Shown in pieces: positions 1 through 5,722 of a stretch of 7,169 nucleotides of DNA; the first letter of the stretch is position 1, and each line of letters opens with the position of its first letter. Under the pieces are notes generated by a model. It was not told the DNA's origin. It ran no database searches and worked only from the letters and a program-made list of their open reading frames with translations. This DNA is from Sulfolobus sp. UBA167 (lineage in GTDB: Archaea; Thermoproteota; Thermoprotei_A; Sulfolobales; Sulfolobaceae), in NCBI GenBank assembly GCA_002495845.1, contig DAHF01000084.1, positions 3,605-10,773 of the forward strand, given 5' to 3'. The translations under genes were made by a program, and so were the position numbers.

Positions 1-22
1 TCTAGACATTCTAGATATTCCT

Positions 23-38
23 ATAGCCTGCAGGCTAT
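23..38. repeat. 16-bp perfect palindrome at the aminotransferase stop codon
   Basis: ATAGCCTGCAGGCTAT is perfectly self-complementary, and its last base is shared with the minus-strand TGA stop (40-38). TCTAGA occurs twice, three bases apart, at 1-6 and 10-15, just beyond. A loop-free palindrome can bind a dimeric protein or form a stem in the 3' end of the mRNA. No T-run follows within the window, so termination is not established. Confidence 0.5.
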
Positions 39-1348
39 CAATATGACTCGTCAGTGGAGAAGTTCATTCCCCCTTCCTTTGCCTTCTTCATTCCCGCCTC
101 CGCGGCTTCCAAGTGTTTCTTCACGTCATCTTCGGAGTGGCTCACCGACAATGTCCACTCTTCGTTGAAGCCTCCCATAGGTATCACTCCCTCCTCTAAA
201 CATGCGAAGAAGTAAGAGAACCACCTCTTCACGTCAGTTGTTAAGAACTCCTTATAATTCTCTGGAACCTCCTCTGAGAAGAACACGGTTCCGCTCGTGC
301 CCCACGATGATATTGAGATGTCTATTCCGACGTCATCTCCTATCTCCTCGTATCCCTTGACCAGCATCCTGTTCAATCTCCGCATGTGATAGAACGCATC
401 CTCAGTCAATATCTCCTTCAAGGTAACTAGGGAAGATACTACAGACACGGGGTTAGCGTTATACGTCCCTCCGTGCGCGGTCTTTCCCGGGCCTATCACT
501 TCCATGACTTCCCTCCTGCCACCTATCACGGAGAGCGGAAATCCGCCTGTTATTGACTTCCCTAGTATCATGAGGTCAGGCTTTATTCCGAACTCACCTG
601 ATGCTCCAGAGTACGCCTTCCCTCCAGTCTTCGTCTCGTCGAAGATGACCAGCGCCCCGACTTCCTTTGATATCCTCACTACTTCCCTTAGAAACTCCTC
701 CTTAGTTGGGACTAATCCCATGTTCATAGCCACTGGTTCCATTATGACTGCTGCTACATCCTCGCCCATGACCTTTTCCACCTCATCTATGTCGTTCCAG
801 TCTACTACAACCGTGTTCACAACGGTCTCCTCTGGTATGCCCATTGATGACATTGTCTTACCTTTAGGATTTGGTGGATTCACGTTGACGAGCAACTGGT
901 CATGGCTCCCGTGGTAGTGTCCTTCGAACTTCACTATCTTCTTCCTTCCCGTGAAAGCCCTAGCTATCCTTATTGAGTGCATCGTTGCTTCAGTCCCCGT
1001 GGAGGAGAACCTTACCATGTCAATTCCATACCTCCTGGAGATCTCGCTTGCAAGCTCTCCGGTCCTGTAATACTCGAAGCCGAGGATAGTACCTTCCTCG
1101 ATAACCTTGGAAACTTCCCTCACTATCTTCTCGTTCCCGTATCCTACTTCCATGACACCGAAGCCCAAGTTGTAGTCCACGTACTCGTTTCCGTCCACGT
1201 CCCACACTCTTGATCCCTTACCTTTCTTTATGTAAAGCGGATAAGGCTCGAAGAACCTGTAGTTACTGCTCACTCCGTAAGGCATTACCTTCTTATTCTC
1301 TTTGAAGAGATTCAAGGATCCAGCTGTTGCTGCAGAATAGCTCTTCAA
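38..1348 (-). CDS. Class III PLP-dependent aminotransferase, glutamate-1-semialdehyde-aminotransferase-like
   Basis: This 436-residue cytosolic enzyme of PLP fold type I has the length usual for glutamate-1-semialdehyde 2,1-aminomutases. Visible landmarks are SSTGTEA (115-121, phosphate-binding), YHG (145-147), a GSAM-like MGIP stretch near 169-172, EP (204-205), the cofactor-binding Asp237 in FDETKTG, the Schiff-base lysine Lys264 in LGKSITGG, and GGTYNANP (293-300). The start is TTG at 1348-1346, preceded by a consensus GGTGAT at 1354-1359 with a five-base gap, so I prefer it. The family transfers an amino group from an omega-, beta- or alpha-amine or shifts it within a molecule. The usual DEVxTGFR is DETKTGGK here and SGTEA is preceded by Ser rather than Asn, so a role in haem synthesis is doubtful. 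A GSAM-related beta- or omega-amino acid aminotransferase is more likely, and the divergent permease/reductase/ureohydrolase genes favour catabolism. The family is certain; the substrate is unknown. Confidence 0.9.
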   Translation of the reverse strand: MKSYSAATAGSLNLFKENKKVMPYGVSSNYRFFEPYPLYIKKGKGSRVWDVDGNEYVDYNLGFGVMEVGYGNEKIVREVSKVIEEGTILGFEYYRTGELASEISRRYGIDMVRFSSTGTEATMHSIRIARAFTGRKKIVKFEGHYHGSHDQLLVNVNPPNPKGKTMSSMGIPEETVVNTVVVDWNDIDEVEKVMGEDVAAVIMEPVAMNMGLVPTKEEFLREVVRISKEVGALVIFDETKTGGKAYSGASGEFGIKPDLMILGKSITGGFPLSVIGGRREVMEVIGPGKTAHGGTYNANPVSVVSSLVTLKEILTEDAFYHMRRLNRMLVKGYEEIGDDVGIDISISSWGTSGTVFFSEEVPENYKEFLTTDVKRWFSYFFACLEEGVIPMGGFNEEWTLSVSHSEDDVKKHLEAAEAGMKKAKEGGMNFSTDESY

Positions 1349-1353
1349 AATGC

Positions 1354-1359
1354 ATCACC
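1354..1359 (-). promoter_or_regulatory. Shine-Dalgarno GGTGAT for the aminotransferase TTG start
   Basis: On the minus strand GGTGAT lies five bases before TTG at 1348-1346. It complements the 3' end expected of Sulfolobales 16S rRNA (ATCACCTC). It overlaps an out-of-frame ATG at 1355-1353, so spacing and frame together select the TTG. Confidence 0.7.
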
Positions 1360-1381
1360 TATGCTTTCAACACTAGAAGAT

Positions 1382-1389
1382 GTATAACT
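1382..1389 (-). promoter_or_regulatory. Possible TATA box for the aminotransferase gene
   Basis: Read on the minus strand, AGTTATAC sits about 27 bases before position 1359. That would start the transcript close to the GGTGAT site with a leader of about 11 bases. The match to the archaeal TATA consensus is only fair, and another AT-rich block lies farther upstream at 1499-1511, so this is a tentative placement. Confidence 0.35.
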
Positions 1390-1734
1390 TGAGTTTTGAT
1401 AAAATAGAATGACTTAAAAAAGAGGTTTTGGGACTTTCGACATACCAATTTGAACACCTGATATAATGAAAGGTTACCTCTATTATATGGCTTTTGCTTT
1501 AAATATATATCAAAATCAAAGGGAATATTTTTGACTATATTTTAAGGTAATCGGGGAAAGGTGAGGAAAAAAGTGAAAAGGAGGTAAAAAGAAGATAAAA
1601 CTCTAGATAAAGTATAGAAAAATGGTGAAATTTAAGAAGTTACGCTAGAAAAATAATGAAAGAAGCAAAATATAGTCACGCTCGTAAGCTACTCCATCAC
1701 GGAGGGTCTCTAATGATGAAGTCACGAAAGTCCC

Positions 1735-1756
1735 TTGAGGAGGTGTAACTCCTCAA
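1735..1756 (+). other. Perfect 8-bp stem-loop in the permease upstream region
   Basis: TTGAGGAG (1735-1742) and CTCCTCAA (1749-1756) are exact inverted repeats around a six-base loop. A smaller hairpin, CTCC/GGAG, lies just upstream at about 1692-1704. The larger stem spans the TAA (1746-1748) of a short open frame. No U-run follows directly, so it does not look like a terminator. It could be a protein-binding site, the fold of a small RNA, or the end of a decayed mobile element. Confidence 0.5.
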
Positions 1757-1815
1757 TTTAACTCCCTGTTTCTCTAAAAACGTTCATAGTGGAACGCATT
1801 TTTCATTTAAAGTTT

Positions 1816-1852
1816 GAAAAGTTTTTACCTTAATTCCTTTAAAATTTTTATA
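1816..1852 (+). promoter_or_regulatory. Probable promoter region of the permease-reductase pair
   Basis: A purine-rich BRE-like GAAAAG (1816-1821) followed by TTTTTA, then TTTAAAA (1838-1844) and TTTTTATA (1845-1852), give two or three overlapping TATA-like candidates. Using the box at 1838-1844, transcription would begin near 1864-1868, leaving a short leader that carries GTGAT before the ATG at 1881. Which box is used cannot be decided from sequence. Confidence 0.45.
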
Positions 1853-1860
1853 CCATGGTA
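1851..1860. promoter_or_regulatory. 10-bp palindrome at the permease transcription start region
   Basis: TACCATGGTA is a perfect palindrome between the TATA candidates and the start codon. That position is where an archaeal repressor could block initiation. It is short and only one copy is present, so operator function is a guess. Confidence 0.25.
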
Positions 1861-1880
1861 AAGGAGTGAAAGTGATTTAC

Positions 1881-3488
1881 ATGGCAGAAACAGACAAGAA
1901 AAAAAGTGTATTCCTGAGGGAATCTTCAGGTCTGGTCAGGGAAGTAAGTCCGTGGTCTTCCATGATGGCTACCTTCGGCTTGGTCACTGGAGGGGTTCCA
2001 ATACTCATAATTTCGTGGTTGTGGTTAGCCCCTGGTATAGACTGGCCCGTTTCGTATCTTATCACCTTAGTTCCTACCCTGAGCATGGCATTCCTTTTTT
2101 ACGTTGCAGGCGTCTCTATGCCTAGATCGGGCGGAGACTACGTCTTCAACAGCAGGGCTATCCATCCAGCTGTGGGGTTCATAAACTACTTCGGTTTGTT
2201 CATAGCCTTCGCCCTCTCCTTGGGGCTCTACAGCTACTTAGGCGCCAGATGGTTCGCTTACCTCTTCTCCGGTCTAGGAATGTACTATGGAAGCTCCTCT
2301 CTCCTATCGCTTGGAAGCTTCTTCTCGGGCACGGTGGGAAGCGTTATGACAGGAATTGCGATAGTTGCAATTAGTACAGTTATAAGCTTCTACACCAAGG
2401 CTCTCTGGAAGTTCATCCTCTTGAGCGGGGCACTCAGCTTGATCACAACGTTTATAATGTTCGCTTTTCTAACCACGATTCATCCTGCTCAGTTAGCCTC
2501 GTCCCTCTCGTCCTTCACAGGGATACACGGTGCATATAAAGAGGTCATCACTAACGCTGAAAGTAACGGTCTCTCCTTCGTGCCGAACCCTATCCTTTCA
2601 GCATTCCTTGGCATTCCTGTGATCTGGTACTTCTACACGTGGTACAACCTTCCGGCTTCCTGGTCTGGAGAGATGAAGAGCGTCAAGAAGAACGTCTTGT
2701 ACTCCGTGATAATCGCGATAGTACTTATAGGTGCGTATTACATCCTGTTCACCCAACTCAACTTGGACGCATTCGGGGAGAGATTTCTAACTTCCTGGGG
2801 ATACATATCTTGCAACGGAGTGAGCGATCCTGTGTATAGCTCTCTGTCGTCAATATCTACCTTCACGCCCTTCTTTGCCCTCATCTCGACTGGCAACGTG
2901 GCAATGTATTTTGTCATGTTCATTGCGTTGTGGTTACCAAATTTCTACAGCAACCCACCCCTCATAATAGCGTTGACTAGGTACATGTTCGCGTGGTCCT
3001 TCGATAGGATATTCCCTGAGTGGTTCGCAAACGTTAACTCCCGTCTGCACGTGCCGGTCAACTCCACTGCACTGGTCGCAGTCCTCGGAATGATCGGAGT
3101 TGCCATGTACGCCTTCGTACCTTTCATCTCCATAGTGGACGTGACCGTGATATTTGAGGTCAGCTATGCAGTATTCGCCCTATCAATAGCCTTGATGCCT
3201 TTCCTGAAGAGGTCGCTCTACGAGGGTTCTGTCCCGGCATCGATTAGGAGGAAAGTCCTAGGTGTACCTGTAGTCTCCTGGCTCGGTATCCTTACCTTCG
3301 GCTTCCTCATGTACGCCCTCGCTATAACTTGGGGTAACCCGATACTTCTGCCAATCAACACGCCCACTATAGCGTCGCTAGCAGCCATATACACAGCTGG
3401 GGCTTTGATTTACGTCGGTAGCTATCTCTCGACCAAGAAGAAAGGGATTGAACCCCAGCTAATATTCAAGGAAATACCTCCGGAGTGA
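1881..3488 (+). CDS. APC superfamily amino acid/polyamine permease
   Basis: This 535-residue integral membrane protein has about 12 hydrophobic helices, the first near residues 28-50 and the last near 492-515. Family signatures are present: a glycine-rich break in helix 1 (FGLVTGGVP, 32-40), PRSGGDYVF (81-89) after helix 2, SGEMKSVKKN (262-271) in the cytoplasmic loop after helix 6, and SFDRIFPEWF (373-382) before a later helix. APC members import amino acids or amines with H+ or Na+ or exchange them. I chose ATG 1881 because AGTGAT lies just before it; an in-frame GTG at 1866 would add five residues. The stop codon falls in the ribosome-binding site of the next gene, so the two are co-transcribed. 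A fairly polar stretch near 200-235, between helices, is longer than usual. The substrate is not readable from sequence; neighbouring ureohydrolase and lysine-dehydrogenase-like genes point to a basic amino acid, amine or guanidino compound. Confidence 0.9.
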   Translation: MAETDKKKSVFLRESSGLVREVSPWSSMMATFGLVTGGVPILIISWLWLAPGIDWPVSYLITLVPTLSMAFLFYVAGVSMPRSGGDYVFNSRAIHPAVGFINYFGLFIAFALSLGLYSYLGARWFAYLFSGLGMYYGSSSLLSLGSFFSGTVGSVMTGIAIVAISTVISFYTKALWKFILLSGALSLITTFIMFAFLTTIHPAQLASSLSSFTGIHGAYKEVITNAESNGLSFVPNPILSAFLGIPVIWYFYTWYNLPASWSGEMKSVKKNVLYSVIIAIVLIGAYYILFTQLNLDAFGERFLTSWGYISCNGVSDPVYSSLSSISTFTPFFALISTGNVAMYFVMFIALWLPNFYSNPPLIIALTRYMFAWSFDRIFPEWFANVNSRLHVPVNSTALVAVLGMIGVAMYAFVPFISIVDVTVIFEVSYAVFALSIALMPFLKRSLYEGSVPASIRRKVLGVPVVSWLGILTFGFLMYALAITWGNPILLPINTPTIASLAAIYTAGALIYVGSYLSTKKKGIEPQLIFKEIPPE

Positions 3489-3489
3489 T
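3482..3489 (+). promoter_or_regulatory. Shine-Dalgarno GGAGTGAT overlapping the permease stop codon
   Basis: GGAGTGAT contains the permease TGA (3486-3488) and ends four bases before ATG 3494 of the reductase gene. A ribosome terminating on the permease would cover the next initiation site, an arrangement typical of translational coupling. It also argues for ATG 3494 over the in-frame GTG at 3485. Confidence 0.65.
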
Positions 3490-3493
3490 CTAC

Positions 3494-4522
3494 ATGAAGG
3501 TCGCAGTGCTAGGAGGTTCAGGGCTAATAGGAAGGGTTATATCCACTGAGCTGGTGAAGAGAGGGAAAACGGTCACCATAATGGATTTGGTGAAGCCTGA
3601 GTTCAGCGTGGGGGACTTCGTGAAGGTAGACTTGAAGGACGTGAACTCGACTTCGGAGAAGCTGAAGGGGTTCGACTTCGTGATCAACTCTGCACAGTAC
3701 TATTTCAACCTCGAGGCCATGAAGGCCTCCTTGAAGGCAGGGATAAATTACATAGATCTTGGAGGGCTCTTCTGGATGACTAGGAAGCAGCTAGAGCTTA
3801 ACGGAGACTTCGAGAGGGAGGGATTATTGGCCCTTATTGGTATGGGCGCTGAGCCGGGGATAACAAACGTAATGGCGGAGAAAGTTAAGGAAATGTATGG
3901 AGTCCCGCTAGAGATACACCTCAGGGACGGGTGGAAGTCCAGCATGGACAACTTCAACTGGAGCATAGACACTCAACTTGACGAAGCTACAATGGAAGCC
4001 CCAGTCTGGGACATGGAGATGAAGTTTCTACCGCCTTTCTCGTGGTCGGAAGAGGTGAACTTTTCCATAGGGAAGATAAAGACTTACCTTACTATACACA
4101 GCGAGCTAGCGACATTCCCCTATTCCTTCCCTGGAGTGAGGAAAGTTGACTGGATGGAAGGTGGCACTGGATTCGAGTGTGTCCTACTTTTAGGAAAGCT
4201 CTTCGGAAAAGACAGGGGAGTCCTGAAGGATGCAATGAGGAGAAATGGATTGATAGGGTATAGGGGAATCATACCTGACGAAGTTGAGGCAGCGAAGATC
4301 TCGTTCGTTTACGATAACAAGAAGGTGATATCAGAGTTCGTGTCCTTCCCTCACGGCGAGTTCGATGGCACTCAGTTCGTGACAGGGATATCCCCCGTGA
4401 TAGCCCTAGAGATGGGACTAAGAGGTGAGGGGGTGCTCCCTCCGGAGAAGGTGATAAGTCCTGATCCATTCTTGGAGGCGATTAGGAGGGAAGGGATAGA
4501 GGTGAGCTTCAGAACTCTCTAA
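3494..4522 (+). CDS. Saccharopine dehydrogenase / lysine 6-dehydrogenase-like NAD(P) oxidoreductase
   Basis: This 342-residue soluble protein begins with a Rossmann fold: GGSGLIG (7-13) is the dinucleotide-binding turn, and Asp31 at the end of the second strand favours NAD over NADP. VINSA (63-67), YIDLGG (86-91) and GAEPGITN (118-125) are hallmarks of the saccharopine dehydrogenase-like family. The C-terminal part, with SFPGVRK (211-217) and VLPPEKV (314-320), resembles lysine 6-dehydrogenases, recalled from memory. Such enzymes oxidise or reductively form a C-N bond: lysine to allysine, saccharopine cleavage, or carboxynorspermidine synthesis. The length is a little below that of bacterial lysine 6-dehydrogenase. 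It starts five bases after the permease stop with an overlapping ribosome-binding site, so the transported compound or a product of it is probably the substrate. The family is secure; the exact reaction is inferred. Confidence 0.82.
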   Translation: MKVAVLGGSGLIGRVISTELVKRGKTVTIMDLVKPEFSVGDFVKVDLKDVNSTSEKLKGFDFVINSAQYYFNLEAMKASLKAGINYIDLGGLFWMTRKQLELNGDFEREGLLALIGMGAEPGITNVMAEKVKEMYGVPLEIHLRDGWKSSMDNFNWSIDTQLDEATMEAPVWDMEMKFLPPFSWSEEVNFSIGKIKTYLTIHSELATFPYSFPGVRKVDWMEGGTGFECVLLLGKLFGKDRGVLKDAMRRNGLIGYRGIIPDEVEAAKISFVYDNKKVISEFVSFPHGEFDGTQFVTGISPVIALEMGLRGEGVLPPEKVISPDPFLEAIRREGIEVSFRTL

Positions 4523-4555
4523 GGGATAGTTTAACGAGAGATATGAAAAGTGAGG

Positions 4556-4580
4556 GATTTTTTACTTTTTTCTTTCTTTC
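4556..4580 (+). terminator. T-rich terminator after the permease-reductase pair
   Basis: About 35 bases after the reductase stop the plus strand has TTTTTT, another run of six or more T, and continuing T/C. Archaeal RNA polymerase releases at such U-rich RNA without a hairpin, so this probably ends the two-gene transcript. It merges into the long pyrimidine tract, so the exact release point is unclear. Confidence 0.55.
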
Positions 4581-4760
4581 CTTCCTCCTTCTCTTTTTCT
4601 TCTTCTCTCCTCTCTTCCCTTTTTCATTTTTTCCCTATTTTTTCTATTTTTATATTCATTCATTCATCCATCAATTAATTAATTAATTTATTTTTCCTCG
4701 TATCTTTCTCTACCAATTCTCTTTTTCCCTCTCCCCTTTCTCCCGAGCTCAGTCATTCCC
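4558..4760 (+). repeat. Polypyrimidine tract with embedded tetranucleotide repeats
   Basis: Almost all bases from 4558 to 4650 on the plus strand are C or T, with no purine at all from 4565 to 4625 (61 bases). ATTC repeated three times (4654-4665) and AATT repeated four times (4673-4688) follow, then further pyrimidine-rich sequence to about 4760. The tract fills the spacer between the reductase and ureohydrolase genes. No reading frame of note crosses it. It may act as terminator, promoter spacer or unusual DNA structure. Confidence 0.75.
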
Positions 4761-4774
4761 TTCATTGACGTTTG

Positions 4775-4789
4775 GGGGAAAGGTTTATG
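4775..4789 (+). promoter_or_regulatory. Start-deciding element before the ureohydrolase gene (SD-like or BRE/TATA-like)
   Basis: GGGGGAAAGGTTTATG can be read in two ways. As a purine-rich ribosome site it precedes ATG 4787. As a BRE (GGAAAG) plus TATA-like TTTATG centred near 4786 it lies about 27 bases before ATG 4814, which would then be a leaderless start. The second reading fits Sulfolobales habit; the first gives the longer protein. Confidence 0.35.
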
Positions 4790-5722
4790 TCATTCCGTGC
4801 CCTACATGTATACATGAGGCAAATAGACGCTTTAAAGTCTCCTAGGTTCACACAAGTCTCAACCTTCGGGAGGCTACCTTTACTCCAAGATCTAAAGGAC
4901 GTGAAGGCCTTCTTCGTCGGGATACCTTTCGACGATGCTACCACTTACCGTCCCGGCGCCCGATTCGGTCCCATGGGGATAAGGCAGGGCTCCAGGCTTC
5001 TCAGGCCTTACAATCAGTTCCTAGATGTGTACACTTTCGACGAGCTCAACGCATGCGACGTCGGGGACATCAACGTGATCCCAGGTTACCTCATGGACAC
5101 CATGAAGGTGATAGAGGAAGGGATGGTGGAGCTCATCAAGGGAGGATCGACTCCCTTCATAGCAGGAGGAGATCACTCAATAACGCTTCCCGTGCTGAGG
5201 GCTATGAACAAGGTTCACGGCAAGGTCAACTTAGTCCATTTCGACTCCCATTACGACTTCTGGGACACTTACTGGGGAAAGAAGTACACTCACGGGTCAT
5301 GGTTGAGGAGGGCTTTAGAGGAGAAACTCTTAGACAAGGTCATTCAAGTAGGGATAAGGGGCTCGACCTTCTCTAAGGAGGATCTGCACGACAGGGACAA
5401 GCTAGGGGTTAGGAGCTTCACGATCAGGGACATCAAGAGGGACCCTGAGGTCGTGATGAAAGAGGTAAACTCCTTGGAGGGTAAGACTTACGTGTCATTT
5501 GACATAGACTCAGTCGACCCTGCATTCGCCCCTGCAACGGGCACTCCTGAGGTCGGTGGGATGACTAGCTTCGAGGCGATGGAGATGATAAGAGGACTGA
5601 AGGTAAATATAGTCGGGTTCGACGTGGTGGAGGTAGCGCCTTCCTATGACGTGTCGGAGATAACTTCCATGCTCGCGGCGAACCTGATCTACGAGGCTAT
5701 GAGCGTCAAAGCCAAGAGGTAA
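4787..5722 (+). CDS. Ureohydrolase, agmatinase/guanidinobutyrase family (SpeB-like)
   Basis: This protein of about 311 residues belongs to the arginase/agmatinase fold and has normal length. All metal ligands of the two-metal centre are present: His130 in GGDHS, Asp153, His155 and Asp157 in HFDSHYDFWD, and Asp239 and Asp241 in SFDIDSVDP. RPGARFGP (55-62), HGS (169-171), IRGS and the late DVVEV (Glu282) are typical of agmatinases. The family hydrolyses a guanidino group to urea and an amine, such as agmatine to putrescine or guanidinobutyrate to GABA. The familiar DAHTDTYD is DSHYDFWD here, which may affect substrate choice. Starts at TTG 4772, ATG 4787 or ATG 4814 are all possible; homologues usually have few residues before the PRFTQ segment, which allows the last. 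The gene is separate from the upstream pair but on the same strand. No urease genes are visible, so urea may leave the cell. Confidence 0.88.
   Translation: MSFRALHVYMRQIDALKSPRFTQVSTFGRLPLLQDLKDVKAFFVGIPFDDATTYRPGARFGPMGIRQGSRLLRPYNQFLDVYTFDELNACDVGDINVIPGYLMDTMKVIEEGMVELIKGGSTPFIAGGDHSITLPVLRAMNKVHGKVNLVHFDSHYDFWDTYWGKKYTHGSWLRRALEEKLLDKVIQVGIRGSTFSKEDLHDRDKLGVRSFTIRDIKRDPEVVMKEVNSLEGKTYVSFDIDSVDPAFAPATGTPEVGGMTSFEAMEMIRGLKVNIVGFDVVEVAPSYDVSEITSMLAANLIYEAMSVKAKR

Larger units (their letters stand above)
1349..1865. other. Divergent intergenic region, 517 bases
   Basis: This spacer separates the aminotransferase (leftward) from the permease (rightward) and must hold both promoters. It contains a very AT-rich block with TTTAAATATATAT at 1499-1511 that could serve as a TATA box on either strand, a purine-rich tract on the plus strand at 1553-1600 (four T in 48 bases), a 30-codon reading frame at 1656-1748 ending in a perfect hairpin, and the permease promoter after 1800. 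No gene of normal length is supported in it. Confidence 0.6.

Noticed and set aside
504..917. Long open frame on the plus strand inside the aminotransferase gene
   Set aside because: It is antisense to a gene with clear catalytic motifs; its Ser/Thr/Pro-rich translation is typical of a mirror frame.
38..1348. Assignment of the aminotransferase as hemL
   Set aside because: Active-site motif changes and the absence of haem genes nearby make the haem role unsafe, so no symbol was given.
1713..1719. ATGATGA, a match to the C box of archaeal C/D box RNAs
   Set aside because: No CTGA D box or internal D'/C' pair is found at the expected distance.
1855..1869. Five-codon upstream ORF (MVKE, stop) before the permease
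   Set aside because: Its ATG is the middle of a palindrome and probably lies upstream of the transcript start, so it is likely not transcribed.
4654..4688. Short tandem repeats considered as a CRISPR array
   Set aside because: Repeat units are four bases with no spacers; no 24-30 base direct repeats occur.
5053..5376. 107-codon frame on the plus strand within the ureohydrolase gene
   Set aside because: It is out of frame with the motif-bearing protein, and its Arg/Gly/His-rich translation looks like a shifted reading of it.
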